Source: Hyphomicrobium album (GTDB taxonomy: Bacteria > Pseudomonadota > Alphaproteobacteria > Rhizobiales > Hyphomicrobiaceae). From it: 64,000 nt of DNA. Positions 1-8,845 of this stretch are shown piece after piece (position 1 is the first letter of the stretch; each line of letters begins with the position of its first letter). Below the pieces are notes generated by a model. The model made no database searches and was not told the origin of the DNA. It saw only the letters and a program-made list of their open reading frames with translations. The position numbers were made by a program, and so were the translations under genes. The DNA lies in the NCBI RefSeq assembly GCF_009708035.1, contig NZ_WMBQ01000001.1, positions 496,001 to 560,000 on the forward strand, in the 5' to 3' direction.

Positions 1-40
1 ACAGCCGCAACCGGCGACAATCGTAAGCAGGAGAGCCCTC

Positions 41-661
41 GTGACCGACATTCCGGGCCTCAAACTCAAAAAGGCACCACGCCTCGCGCCGACGCGCGAA
101 GAGGCCGAGGACGCCGTGCGCACCCTGCTCGCCTGGGCCGGCGACGACCCGGAACGCTCCGGGCTCGCCAATACGCCCAAGCGGGTGGTCGAGGCGTTCG
201 AGGAACGGTTCGGCGGCTACCGGGAGGACGCGGCGTCCGAGCTCGCCCGCACCTTCGAGGATGTCTCGGGCTATTCCGACATGATCCTCCTACGCGACGT
301 GCGGCTCGAGAGCCACTGCGAGCACCACATCGCGCCCTTCACCGGGCTCGCCCACGTCGCCTATCTGCCCAACAAGCGGGTGGTCGGGTTGTCGAAGCTC
401 GCCCGCGTGGTCGACATTTTTGCCCGCCGGTTGCAGGTGCAGGAATCGCTCACGGCTCAGATCGGCGAGACCATCCAGCAGAGCCTGGCGCCGTTGGGCG
501 TCGCGGTGATGATCCGCGCCGTCCACCAGTGCATGACCCTGCGGGCCGTCAATCAGCCCGGCGCGATCATGGAGACGACCCACTTCACCGGCGTGTTCGC
601 CGACGACGAGAGCTGGCGCCGACGCTTCCTCGACGCCGTACGCGAGCGCCCCGGCGCCTAG
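41..661 (+). CDS. folE: GTP cyclohydrolase I
   Basis: This enzyme converts GTP to 7,8-dihydroneopterin triphosphate, the first step of tetrahydrofolate synthesis, in the cytoplasm. The 206-residue length matches the family. The zinc-binding signature is visible: ESHCEHH near residue 90 gives the Cys and His ligands, and HQCM near residue 164 gives the second Cys. The start is a GTG preceded by an AGGAGAG ribosome site about 6 bases upstream. It lies 24 bases before hisI on the same strand, a pairing common in Hyphomicrobiales, so the two are probably co-transcribed. Confidence 0.95.
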   Translation: MTDIPGLKLKKAPRLAPTREEAEDAVRTLLAWAGDDPERSGLANTPKRVVEAFEERFGGYREDAASELARTFEDVSGYSDMILLRDVRLESHCEHHIAPFTGLAHVAYLPNKRVVGLSKLARVVDIFARRLQVQESLTAQIGETIQQSLAPLGVAVMIRAVHQCMTLRAVNQPGAIMETTHFTGVFADDESWRRRFLDAVRERPGA

Positions 662-685
662 CGCGCTTCACTCAGCAGGTTCTGT

Positions 686-1129
686 ATGGCTCCGACGAAG
701 ACCTACGCCTTTCGCTCGCCCGGCTCCAAGGCCGAGGTCGAGAGCGGTCTCGACTTCCGACCCAAATTCGACGCCGACGGACTCATCCCGGCGATCGTCA
801 CCGACGCGCGCTCGGGCGAAGTGTTGATGTTTGCTTTCATGAACGCCGAGGCGCTGGGCCTCAGCATGGAGACCGGCATCGTCCATTTCTGGAGCCGCTC
901 CCGCGCCGCGCTCTGGAAGAAGGGCGGCGAAAGCGGCAACGTATTTAAGATTGTCGAAATGCGCACCGACTGCGACCAGGACGTCATCTGGTTGCGTGTC
1001 ACAGTCGAGGGCGACGGGCATGCGTGTCACACGGGGCGGCGCAGTTGCTTTTACCGGCTCGTTCCCGTCCAGGGCGCGGCTGGCGAGACGTCACAATTGA
1101 CGCTCGCGCCCGATACTGACGACGCCTGA
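686..1129 (+). CDS. hisI: Phosphoribosyl-AMP cyclohydrolase
   Basis: This enzyme opens the purine ring of phosphoribosyl-AMP, the third step of histidine biosynthesis. The 147-residue protein is the stand-alone HisI form, without the HisE pyrophosphatase domain found fused in enterobacteria. Visible family motifs are the [16 protein letters not shown] block near residues 70-85, a metal-binding TDCDQD, and the conserved [10 protein letters not shown] near the C-terminus that supplies the catalytic and zinc-binding cysteines. It follows folE by 24 bases, which suggests one transcript. Confidence 0.95.
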   Translation: MAPTKTYAFRSPGSKAEVESGLDFRPKFDADGLIPAIVTDARSGEVLMFAFMNAEALGLSMETGIVHFWSRSRAALWKKGGESGNVFKIVEMRTDCDQDVIWLRVTVEGDGHACHTGRRSCFYRLVPVQGAAGETSQLTLAPDTDDA

Positions 1130-1356
1130 AACGAGTCCTAATCGCATTGCGAACGTTTCGTCGCTGCAGTGCGTTTGTGCATGCCGCAGTGCGAGACCAG
1201 TTGCGTCATAGCGCAAGGTTAATCTTGGCCACCTATATTGGTAGCGTATGCTTCGACTTGCGGTGGTGTGCTGAGTCGCCGCGCATGGCACCAAATGCAC
1301 ATCCAGGCGTTAAGCAAGCAAACGGGGTCGGACGGAACACCAGCACAGGTGAGGAC

Positions 1357-2304
1357 ATGGCCAAGGCGAAGATCGGTTTGGCGTTGGGTGGCGGCGCGGC
1401 GCGCGGCTGGGCCCATATCGGTGTCCTGAAGGCGCTCGACGAGGCGGGTATCAAGCCGGACATCATCGCCGGAACGTCGATCGGTGCTGTCGTCGGCGCC
1501 TGCCACGCAGCCGGTCACCTCGATGCTCTGGAAGAATTCGCCCGTGAGCTGACGCGCCGCCGCATCTTCGGCTATCTCGATTTCAATTTCGCCGGCACGG
1601 CCCTTATCAACGGCCAGCGCCTGTGCGAACGCCTCGAGCGTCAACTGGGCGAGTTGCACATCGAGGAACTCGATCGCCACTTCACCGCCGTCGCCACCGA
1701 GCTCGGCTCAGGGCACGAGATCTGGTTGTCACGCGGGCGTCTCGCCGATGCCGTGCGGGCCTCCTACGCGCTTCCCGGCATTTTCCGCCCCGTCAAGATC
1801 AACGGCCGCTGGCTGTTCGACGGCGCGCTCGTCAATCCCATCCCGGTATCCGTCTGCCGTGCGCACGGCGCGCGCTACGTGATCGCCGTCAACTTGAACT
1901 TCGACATCTGCGGTCGCGGCACGATTGTCCCGCATCTCGAGCCCGATATGGAGGCCGAGGAGCAGCCGGAGCCCGCCGGCAAGAACGGCAGCGGCATGCG
2001 CAGTCTTCTGAAGCGACAGCTCCTGGGCAAGAGCGAAGCGACACCCGGCATATCCACCGTGATGGTGGAGGCCTTCAACATCGTGCAGGATCGCATCGCG
2101 CGCTCGCGCCTCGCCGGCGACCCGCCCGATGCGATGATCAATCTGCGTCTGTCGGATATAGGGCTGTTCGACTTCCACCGCGCCGACGAGCTGATCCGTC
2201 GTGGCGAGGAGGCGACCAAGCGGCACCTCGCGGAAATGCAGCGCGAGATCGATGCGCGCCGGATTGCACCGGGCGCGCATACGGGTGTGCCGACGCTGGC
2301 CTGA
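1357..2304 (+). CDS. Patatin-like phospholipase, RssA/YchK type
   Basis: This is a predicted cytoplasmic serine acyl hydrolase. The 315-residue form has all patatin elements: an oxyanion-hole glycine stretch GGGAARG at residues 11-17, the nucleophile elbow GTSIG near residue 42, and the catalytic DGA in FDGALVNP near residue 155. The reading frame is open further upstream to 1147, but the family N-terminus begins at this ATG, which has GGTGAGG just upstream; the upstream part has no family similarity. The physiological substrate cannot be told from sequence. Confidence 0.85.
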   Translation: MAKAKIGLALGGGAARGWAHIGVLKALDEAGIKPDIIAGTSIGAVVGACHAAGHLDALEEFARELTRRRIFGYLDFNFAGTALINGQRLCERLERQLGELHIEELDRHFTAVATELGSGHEIWLSRGRLADAVRASYALPGIFRPVKINGRWLFDGALVNPIPVSVCRAHGARYVIAVNLNFDICGRGTIVPHLEPDMEAEEQPEPAGKNGSGMRSLLKRQLLGKSEATPGISTVMVEAFNIVQDRIARSRLAGDPPDAMINLRLSDIGLFDFHRADELIRRGEEATKRHLAEMQREIDARRIAPGAHTGVPTLA

Positions 2305-2334
2305 GGTCTAACGAGACTTAGTGACTAGGGGCTG

Positions 2335-2766
2335 TCAGCCAGTGACGAAGTAGCCGCGCATGGCGGTCACTTCCATCTCCACTTCGGCGATGTGGTTCTT
2401 CACGACGTCGCCGATGGAGATGATCCCGACCAGCGCTCCATCCTCGATGACCGGAACGTGACGGAAGCGGCCCTGGGTCATCACTTCCATGAGCTCGTCC
2501 AGCGTCGAGGTCTCCTGGCAGGAGATGACGTTGGCGGTCATGCTCTGGGAAACGGGCTCGGACAGCACCGCGGGGCCACGCTCGCCGAGCTTGCGGATCA
2601 CGTCGCGCTCCGAGACGATACCCACCACCTCGCCGTTGTCGCCGACAATGACGATGGCGCCGATCTTTTTCTGCGCGAGCTTGCTGGCGATCTCCAGGAG
2701 CGTCACGTCCGGGCGCGCCGTCGCTACCGCCCGCCCCTTCGCCTTCAAGATCTGCCCAATATTCAT
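2335..2766 (-). CDS. Tandem CBS-domain protein
   Basis: The 143-residue protein is almost entirely two CBS motifs (about residues 8-60 and 75-130), each showing the typical ending (GIVSERDVIRKL and GIISIGDVVKNH). Stand-alone CBS pairs bind adenosine nucleotides and act as energy-status sensors or regulators of partner proteins; no partner domain is fused here. A strong GGGAGGAG ribosome site precedes the ATG. The gene is convergent with the patatin gene, leaving 30 bases between stops. The actual target is unknown. Confidence 0.85.
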   Translation of the reverse strand: MNIGQILKAKGRAVATARPDVTLLEIASKLAQKKIGAIVIVGDNGEVVGIVSERDVIRKLGERGPAVLSEPVSQSMTANVISCQETSTLDELMEVMTQGRFRHVPVIEDGALVGIISIGDVVKNHIAEVEMEVTAMRGYFVTG

Positions 2767-2935
2767 TTTGCATCTCCTCCCACTGCGCTCTGACAGCCGA
2801 AGTCCGGAAACGTCAAACCCCTGCGTACAGATCCCGAGGTTGCCGTCCCGGCAGTCGACGCAAAGTCATCTGCCTTTGGCCGCGGTGAGGCGGCGAGAGT
2901 CATCGTGCTGCAATCACGCCGTTGACGCAAGACGC

Positions 2936-3661
2936 TCAATGCAATCGGGCAGTTCCGGATGGATTGTCTGTTTGCGGTGCATCAAAAAATCCGAACGTCA
3001 AAAGACCGGCGAAATAGCCACCGATGTGCGCCTCCCAGGCAATGCCACTCGTTCCCACGCTTCCCAGGCCGAAAACCGCTAAGATATTGGCGAAGAGAAA
3101 CACGATCGTGACGAGCACGACCCGCTGATCGGTGAGCGCCGTGGTGAGTGGCATCAGCGGCGCCGAGCGCGGATCTTCCCGCAGTGCGGCAAGACCGCGC
3201 CCGTCCACTGCAGTGAATAGGAATCGCATCGTCGCGCCCATTAGGCCGGAGATCGCACCCGATGCGCCGACCATCGGCACCATCTGACCCTGATTGAAAA
3301 GCAGGAACGTCGCGGCGCCGACGACCGCGCAAAGCGCAAACAGCGCGAGGAAGCGCACCGTTCCGACGCGATTGGCGACCGCTCCGCCGAAGGCGAGGAG
3401 CCAAGCGCCGTTGAGACCCAGATGCAGCCAATCCCCGTGCACAAGCGTGTGCGTGAGAAATGACGTCACCGTAGCGACGTCTCCTCCCGGGAGCTCCGCG
3501 GCGAACCCGGAGTAGCGCGTCGGGATGAACGCCAGGGCCAACGTCAGCCAGATGTCCCAATCCTGCGACAGCCCCATCCGCACGAGGTGAACGGCCACCA
3601 TCGCGCCGAGCACCGCGAGCACGCTGCCCGGCACGTTGAACATTGGCTCATGTCGGCTCAC
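2936..3661 (-). CDS. Rhomboid family intramembrane serine protease
   Basis: This is a polytopic inner-membrane protease with at least six hydrophobic segments. The catalytic serine lies in MVGASGAISGLMG, the usual GxSG motif, and the catalytic histidine in EAHIGGYFAG in the last core helix; the HxxLN-type HLGLNGAWLL segment in helix 2 is also present. Several starts are possible (GTG at 3685, GTG at 3661, ATG at 3643); I chose 3661 because a GAGG lies 5 bases upstream. Substrates are not predictable. Downstream on the same strand is the CBS gene, 169 bases away. Confidence 0.88.
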   Translation of the reverse strand: MSRHEPMFNVPGSVLAVLGAMVAVHLVRMGLSQDWDIWLTLALAFIPTRYSGFAAELPGGDVATVTSFLTHTLVHGDWLHLGLNGAWLLAFGGAVANRVGTVRFLALFALCAVVGAATFLLFNQGQMVPMVGASGAISGLMGATMRFLFTAVDGRGLAALREDPRSAPLMPLTTALTDQRVVLVTIVFLFANILAVFGLGSVGTSGIAWEAHIGGYFAGLLTFGFFDAPQTDNPSGTARLH

Positions 3662-3869
3662 TGGGACCTCGTCACTGCCTCGCACGCAAGGCGGGCAGAG
3701 TTAACGGGAGCTGTCCGCCCCAGCAAGTCCCGCCTCCGTCACGATCCGTCAATGCTGGCACGGATGCTGCTCCTGAAGAGCCACAGCCGGATCAACGGAC
3801 CGATTTTGTCCCGATCCGGGACGACCATTTAAAGGGCCCCGACGGGGCGTGGCTCTAACTGGCTGGCAC

Positions 3870-4517
3870 ATGGATCTGAAACACAAGACCTGTCAGGTGC
3901 TCCTGGCCTATTGGAACAAGGTCCGTGGCGACCGAGCGACGCCGCGCCGGTTCGAGATCGAGCCGGCGAGGATCTCCTCGATCTTGCCGTCGACTTTCAT
4001 CCTCGAGCGCATCGATACCGATACCTATCGCTACCGCCTCGCCGGCACGAGCGTATGCGACATCTACGGTAGCGAACTCCGGGGCACGAACTTCCTTGAC
4101 GGTTGGTCGGCATCCGACCGCCTGGCCCTCGTTCGCCACATGGCGGCCCTCTCCAAGCAGGGCGCCATCGAAACCATTCACATGGAAGCGGCGGCCACGG
4201 CACGCCCCTCGACACCCTTCGAGGTGCTGTTGCTCCCTCTGAAGCATACAGCCGACGACATCGACCGCGTGCTGGGTGCGCTCGTGCCCCTCGATCCACC
4301 CCACTGGCTCGGCGAGCTGCCGCTCGCCACCAAGCGCATCATTGCACACGAGCTGGTTTGGCCCGCCGGCGCTCCGAGCTTCGCGTCCGGCGACCGAGTG
4401 CGCGGTGACATCCCGGTGCTTCTCGCCTCCGGCCACGCCCGCGTGGTTCGCTCCGAACGCCGCCAGTTCCGCGTGTTCGAGGGTGGCCTCGGCAGAAGCG
4501 ACCTCGAGAAGTCCTGA
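3870..4517 (+). CDS. PAS domain protein (PAS_5-like family)
   Basis: This is a soluble protein of about 215 residues with a single PAS-like fold at residues 20-140, recognisable by the PSTFILERIDTDTYRYRLAG stretch and the following GTNFLDGW. The family is widespread in Hyphomicrobiales and has no output domain, so it probably passes its signal to a partner. The ATG at 3870 was chosen over the GTG at 3849 because homologues begin with a similar MDLKHKT-type sequence. It is followed by a PilZ gene 213 bases downstream, so a link to cyclic-di-GMP signalling is possible but not shown. Confidence 0.7.
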   Translation: MDLKHKTCQVLLAYWNKVRGDRATPRRFEIEPARISSILPSTFILERIDTDTYRYRLAGTSVCDIYGSELRGTNFLDGWSASDRLALVRHMAALSKQGAIETIHMEAAATARPSTPFEVLLLPLKHTADDIDRVLGALVPLDPPHWLGELPLATKRIIAHELVWPAGAPSFASGDRVRGDIPVLLASGHARVVRSERRQFRVFEGGLGRSDLEKS

Positions 4518-4730
4518 CCGCCCGTTCCAAGCTGCATCTCCAACTACCGAATTTTTGAAGCGGATCATCGGCACGCATGCCGATCGATACAGAAATGACG
4601 CGGCAATTAGCCGTTCGTTAAGCCCCCCCCCTGCATAGTCAGAAGCGGAACAGAGCCTTCAGCGTACGCGTTTTGGCCTGGCTCGCGGATAGCGGGACCG
4701 CCCGTTGGCGGCCTAATCGCAGGGACGGCT

Positions 4731-5378
4731 ATGTCAACGAGTACGGATGCATATCGGCCCACCGAACTGGCCGATGCCGCATATGAGGGGCAGAACAAGC
4801 GCCGCTACCCGCGTTACGCTCTGAGCCTCCCTGGCCGCTTCATGCGCGCCGACAAGCTCGATCACCCCTCTCGCCTCATCGACATCTCGGTTGAAAGCGC
4901 CGCCATGACGACGCCTGTCCCGTTGCATGTCGGCGAGAAACTAATCGTCTACCTTATGCATCTAGGTGGCATCGAGGGGACGGTCATTCGTCTGTTCCCC
5001 GGCAGCTTCGCCATGATGATCAGCGGCACGCAGCGCAAGCGGGACAAGCTTGCCTTGCAGATACCGCGGCTGGCGGCGCAATCCGAAATTCCCGAGAGCG
5101 AGGAGCGCGAGTATCCGCGCGTCACCGCGGACGAAGCCGCCCTGCTCGTTCTGCCGGACGGGAGCACCATGGTCTGCCCGCTGCACGACCTCTCGATGTC
5201 GGGCGCGGCAATCGTCACTCCGGCGCGACCGCCGCTCGGCGCCGAGGTGATGGTCGACAAGCGGCGCGCGACAGTCGTGCGCCACCACGAGCGCGGTATC
5301 GCGGTGGAATTCTTTAACGAGGGTTTGCGCGCTGCCGGCGAGTTCGGCGCGGCCTTAAGACCTGCGCCACGAAGATGA
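4731..5378 (+). CDS. Double PilZ-domain protein
   Basis: The 215-residue protein carries two PilZ-like halves. The first begins with NKRRYPRYAL (an RxxxR c-di-GMP-binding motif) at about residue 23 and continues with LIDISVESAAM. The second begins with EREYPRV at about residue 125 and has the classical DLSMSGAAI (D/NxSxxG) motif. The second half keeps an incomplete arginine motif, so only one site may bind nucleotide. It precedes a secreted cysteine-protease gene, a conserved neighbour pair in this order, which suggests c-di-GMP-linked control of a surface process. Confidence 0.82.
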   Translation: MSTSTDAYRPTELADAAYEGQNKRRYPRYALSLPGRFMRADKLDHPSRLIDISVESAAMTTPVPLHVGEKLIVYLMHLGGIEGTVIRLFPGSFAMMISGTQRKRDKLALQIPRLAAQSEIPESEEREYPRVTADEAALLVLPDGSTMVCPLHDLSMSGAAIVTPARPPLGAEVMVDKRRATVVRHHERGIAVEFFNEGLRAAGEFGAALRPAPRR

Positions 5379-5478
5379 AGGAACGGCGAGTTTTTCGCTT
5401 CAAATCCGGGGACGTTGTTTCAGCGTAATTCGAGTTCTGTCGGGTAGCTTGAGAGGAAGAGTAACGGGGTTTTCGGCC

Positions 5479-6153
5479 ATGCAGCGGGTCCACTACAGCG
5501 CACTTATCGTTATCGCCGGCATGCTTGCTTCGACGCCAGTGTGCGCCCAGGGCGTGTCCAACATTGAGAAGCCCGATAAGGCCGAACGCTCATCCGCGCA
5601 GGGCTCGAGCTTCATGCGCATCTTTGGTCCCGCGCAGCCGCCGCATGGGTTCGTGCGCTTCTGCGAGGCCAATCAGTCCGAATGCATGAGCGATCACGGC
5701 CAGGAGAGCCGTTTCGACGCTAGCGCCGAGCGCCTCAAGGAGCTCGACGACATCAATCGCACCGTGAACAAGGACGTCGCTCCGGCGACCGACCTCGAAG
5801 TCTACGGCGTCAACGAGTACTGGACGCTGCCGCGCACCCGCGGCGATTGCGAGGATTACGCCCTGCAGAAGCGCCACAACCTAATTTCCAAGGGCTGGCC
5901 GGTCAGCGCACTGCTGATGACCGTCGTGCGCGACGAGAAAGGCGAGGGCCACGCCGTCCTCACCGCCCGCACCGTGCAGGGCGACTTCATCCTCGACAAC
6001 AAGATCGAGGACGTGCGCATGTGGAACAAGACGCCCTACCAGTTCGTGATGCGCCAGTCGTATCTGAACCCGAAGGTTTGGGTCGCCCTCGACACTCGCC
6101 AGGGCCCGCTCGCGACCGCCCTGTCGGGTCTCGAGAACCAGAGCGCCGAGTAA
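5479..6153 (+). CDS. Transglutaminase-like cysteine peptidase (BTLCP family)
   Basis: This is a periplasmic or secreted 224-residue protein with a signal peptide (hydrophobic residues 6-22, cleavage after VCAQ). The catalytic triad of bacterial transglutaminase-like cysteine proteinases is visible: Cys in RGDCEDYALQK, His in GHAVLTAR and Asp in FILDNKIEDV. LapG, which cleaves adhesins in response to c-di-GMP, belongs to the same clan, and the preceding PilZ gene fits that theme, but no LapD or LapA homologue is in the window. I chose the ATG at 5479 over the TTG at 5449 because it gives a clean signal peptide. Confidence 0.83.
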   Translation: MQRVHYSALIVIAGMLASTPVCAQGVSNIEKPDKAERSSAQGSSFMRIFGPAQPPHGFVRFCEANQSECMSDHGQESRFDASAERLKELDDINRTVNKDVAPATDLEVYGVNEYWTLPRTRGDCEDYALQKRHNLISKGWPVSALLMTVVRDEKGEGHAVLTARTVQGDFILDNKIEDVRMWNKTPYQFVMRQSYLNPKVWVALDTRQGPLATALSGLENQSAE

Positions 6154-6174
6154 GGCATCTACCCCGCAGGCGGC

Positions 6175-6705
6175 TCACGCCTGCGGCTTCATTCCCGCGG
6201 CGAAGCGCTTCCAGTTTTTCACGTAGCGGCCGGCTGCCCCGCCGAAGCGCTTGACGTCCTCATCGGAAAGCTGGCGAACGATCTTCCCCGGCGAACCGAG
6301 CACCATCGAGCGCGGCGGGATCTCCTTGCCCTCGGCGATCAGTGTATTGGCGCCGATTAGGCATTCCTCGCCGATGTTCGCGCCGTTGAGGATGATCGAG
6401 CCGATGCCGATCAGGCTGCCCCGGCCGATCGTGCAGCCATGCAGCATCACCATGTGGCCGATGGTGCAGTCCTCGCCGACGGTGAGCGGAAAGCCCGGGT
6501 CGGTGTGCATCACGCACCCTTCCTGCACGTTCGAGCGCGCACCGACGCGAATGGGCTCGTTGTCGCCGCGCAGCACGCTGCCGAACCACACGCTCGCCTC
6601 GTCCTCGAGGATCACCTGGCCGATGAGCACCGCGGTCGGCGCGACCCAGTAGCGGCCCTCGCCCGGCGTCTCGACGGCGACGCCGTCCAGCTCATAGAGC
6701 GGCAT
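6175..6705 (-). CDS. Gamma-class carbonic anhydrase family protein
   Basis: This is a trimeric left-handed beta-helix protein of 176 residues with hexapeptide repeats throughout. The three zinc-binding histidines of the gamma class are present: one in VMHTDPG and two in [10 protein letters not shown]. Members act as carbonic anhydrases or as inactive relatives (YrdA, PaaY); the complete ligand set favours metal binding. It is the distal gene of a minus-strand group cysE - DUF3126 - this gene, with only 6 bases to DUF3126, so co-transcription is likely. Confidence 0.85.
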   Translation of the reverse strand: MPLYELDGVAVETPGEGRYWVAPTAVLIGQVILEDEASVWFGSVLRGDNEPIRVGARSNVQEGCVMHTDPGFPLTVGEDCTIGHMVMLHGCTIGRGSLIGIGSIILNGANIGEECLIGANTLIAEGKEIPPRSMVLGSPGKIVRQLSDEDVKRFGGAAGRYVKNWKRFAAGMKPQA

Positions 6706-6711
6706 GCGCGA

Positions 6712-6933
6712 TCACACCGGCTCGAGGTCGACGTCGAGGATCGCCATCTGGAACTGGTAGGATGTCTCGCCCTCGTCCTCCTCGCGGAACAGGACCGCGA
6801 TGAACTCGCCGTTGACGAAGACTTCGGCGCTGTCCTTCTTCTTCGGGCGGGCGCGCACCTCCAGCGAGGGCGTGCCGAACGTCTTGCGCAGATACGCCTG
6901 CAGGCGAGCAACTTCCTTGGGGTCCACGAGCAT
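6712..6933 (-). CDS. DUF3126 family protein
   Basis: This is a small acidic cytoplasmic protein of 73 residues matching the DUF3126 family, which is restricted to alphaproteobacteria. It has a basic KKK stretch in the middle (residues 31-33) and ends in an acidic beta-rich half. No catalytic motif is visible. It sits between cysE and the carbonic-anhydrase-like gene, a frequent arrangement in Hyphomicrobiales. The function is unknown. Confidence 0.8.
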   Translation of the reverse strand: MLVDPKEVARLQAYLRKTFGTPSLEVRARPKKKDSAEVFVNGEFIAVLFREEDEGETSYQFQMAILDVDLEPV

Positions 6934-6985
6934 CTCCTTGGGCAGCAGCCGGTGGCCGCCGCGGTTGTTGGCTATCAGGCTTTTT

Positions 6986-7819
6986 TCACAGGCCGCCGAA
7001 ATCGTCGACCCAGGTCTGTTCCATTTCGAGCGCGGGCTCGGCGCAGCCGGCGGAGCCGACGATCTTCGCCGGGACGCCCGCCACGGTCACGTGCGCCGGC
7101 ACGGCCGCCAGCACGACGCTGCCGGCAGCCACGCGCGAGCCGTCGCCGACGGTGATGTTGCCGAGCACCTTGGCGCCCGCGCCGATGAGCACGCTCTCGC
7201 CGATCTTCGGATGCCGGTCGCCCGTTTCCTTGCCGCTGCCGCCGAGCGTCACGCCATGCAGGAACGAGCAGTTGTTGCCGACAACCGCCGTCTCGCCGAC
7301 GACGATGCCGGTCGCGTGGTCGAGCATGATCCCCTGGCCGAACTTGGCGGCTGGGTGGATGTCGACGTTGAAGGTGCGCGACGACTGGCTCTGCAGGAAC
7401 AGCGCGAAGTCGCGCCGGCCGTCGTGCCACAGCGCGTTGGCGAAGCGATGCGTCACGAGGGCGTGGAAGCCTTTGAAGTAGAGCAGCGGGTCGATATAGC
7501 GGTTGCACGCCGGGTCGCGATCGAACACGGCGGCGAGATCGGCGCGGAAGATGCCGCCGAGCTCAGGGCGCTTTTCGAGCACGCCTTGAAACGTCTGATT
7601 GATGAGCACGCCGTCGACCTCGGAGTGCGCGAGGCGCTGGGCGAGCCGATGGCAGATGGCGTCCTCCAGCCGATCGTGGCTGAGCAAGGTTGCATAGATG
7701 AAGCTGCCGAGCGCCGGCTCGGCGGTCATCGCGCTTGCCGCCTCGCGGCGGATCTCCGACCAAATGGGATCGTAGGCCTGGACTTTGCCGTCGGCCGCCG
7801 TCCGCGTCTTGGTTGCCAT
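6986..7819 (-). CDS. cysE: Serine O-acetyltransferase
   Basis: This enzyme acetylates L-serine with acetyl-CoA to give O-acetylserine, the carbon precursor of cysteine. The 277-residue protein has an N-terminal helical domain (residues 1-140) and a C-terminal hexapeptide left-handed beta-helix. The active-site DHATGIVVGE, the HGVTLGG loop and HPKIGESVLIGAG are all present. Its C-terminal tail continues past the helix, where cysteine feedback and CysK binding occur in homologues. It probably leads the operon with DUF3126 and the gamma carbonic anhydrase. Confidence 0.94.
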   Translation of the reverse strand: MATKTRTAADGKVQAYDPIWSEIRREAASAMTAEPALGSFIYATLLSHDRLEDAICHRLAQRLAHSEVDGVLINQTFQGVLEKRPELGGIFRADLAAVFDRDPACNRYIDPLLYFKGFHALVTHRFANALWHDGRRDFALFLQSQSSRTFNVDIHPAAKFGQGIMLDHATGIVVGETAVVGNNCSFLHGVTLGGSGKETGDRHPKIGESVLIGAGAKVLGNITVGDGSRVAAGSVVLAAVPAHVTVAGVPAKIVGSAGCAEPALEMEQTWVDDFGGL

Positions 7820-8044
7820 TGTCGAACTCCCCGCGCGTCAGGCGCGTACCGCTCAGCCGGTCCGCATTCCGGCTCAGATGGGCGTACAAATATGCCGTGG
7901 CGGCGTCAACGCCCTCCACCTCCATAACTTTTTTCAAGCGGCTGTCCCAGGGGTCGCACGTCATTTCGCTTGAGACGACCTGCCCGATTGCGGCCGAATG
8001 GCGTTCGCTGCTCTATAAGCCGCGAGCGCAGAGAAGGAATTTCC

Positions 8045-8845
8045 ATGCAGGGTATGCCGTCAGACACACCGGAGCTGCGCCTGGAGCGCGACGGCGACAT
8101 CGGCTTCGTCATCGCCAGCAATCCCACCCGCATGAACGCCTTCACCGCCGGCATGTGGAAGGCCGTGCCGGAGGTGCTGGCGGCAGCCGAGGCAGACCCG
8201 GATATCCGCGTGATCGTGTTGCGTGGCGCCGGCTCCCGTGCCTTCTCAGCCGGTGCCGATATCTCGGAATTCGATAGCGCCCGCGCCGGCGACGCTGCGG
8301 CAGCCTACGACGCCTTGAACGACGCGGCCTTTCACGCGCTGAGCGGCTGCACCAAGCCGACGATCTCGATGATCCACGGCTTCTGCCTCGGGGGCGGGCT
8401 CGCCATCGCCCTGTGCACCGACATCCGCATCGCCGACGAGGCGGCCGAATTCGCCATCCCCGCCGCCAAGCTCGGGCTCGGCTACAATGCGCGGTGGGTG
8501 CGGCCCCTGCTCGCCGCCGTCCCGCCGGCCCGGGCAAAGGAGATGCTGTTCACGGGACGGCGCTTCAAAGTTGCAGAGGCGCTCGCCATGGGCCTCGTCA
8601 ATACTGTGGTGACGGCTGAGGCGCTGGAGCAGACGACGCGGTCTCTCGCTGGCGACATTGCCGCCAACGCGCCGCTCACCGTGCGTGCCGCCAAACGCAC
8701 CATCGATGAGCTGACGCGCAACCCGCAGACGCCAGACATCGCGGCGCTCGACGCGGCGGTCGAAGCCTGCTTCGCGAGCGAGGATTACGCGGAAGGACGC
8801 CTGGCCTTCAAAGAGAAGCGCAAACCGCGCTTCAAGGGCCGCTAA
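8045..8845 (+). CDS. Enoyl-CoA hydratase/isomerase (crotonase) family protein
   Basis: This 266-residue protein has the crotonase fold, with the oxyanion-hole segment SAGADISEF and the GGGLAIA segment. In rat enoyl-CoA hydratase the two catalytic glutamates sit in the GGCEL and QPEI motifs; here the equivalent positions are Ala (GGGLAIA and IPAAKLG). It is therefore unlikely to be a standard hydratase and may catalyse another crotonase reaction. The ATG has AAGGAA upstream. Its stop abuts the stop of the convergent reductase gene, with no bases between. Confidence 0.8.
   Translation: MQGMPSDTPELRLERDGDIGFVIASNPTRMNAFTAGMWKAVPEVLAAAEADPDIRVIVLRGAGSRAFSAGADISEFDSARAGDAAAAYDALNDAAFHALSGCTKPTISMIHGFCLGGGLAIALCTDIRIADEAAEFAIPAAKLGLGYNARWVRPLLAAVPPARAKEMLFTGRRFKVAEALAMGLVNTVVTAEALEQTTRSLAGDIAANAPLTVRAAKRTIDELTRNPQTPDIAALDAAVEACFASEDYAEGRLAFKEKRKPRFKGR

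Noticed and set aside
1147-1356. Upstream extension of the patatin gene.
   Set aside because: The extra 70 residues have no family similarity; the ATG at 1357 with GGTGAGG matches the family N-terminus.
7820-7964. Minus-strand frame of about 48 protein-like residues directly upstream of cysE, running out of frame into it.
   Set aside because: It has no stop before cysE and continues as a shadow through the gene to 7563. I could not tell it from chance, so it is not annotated as a gene.
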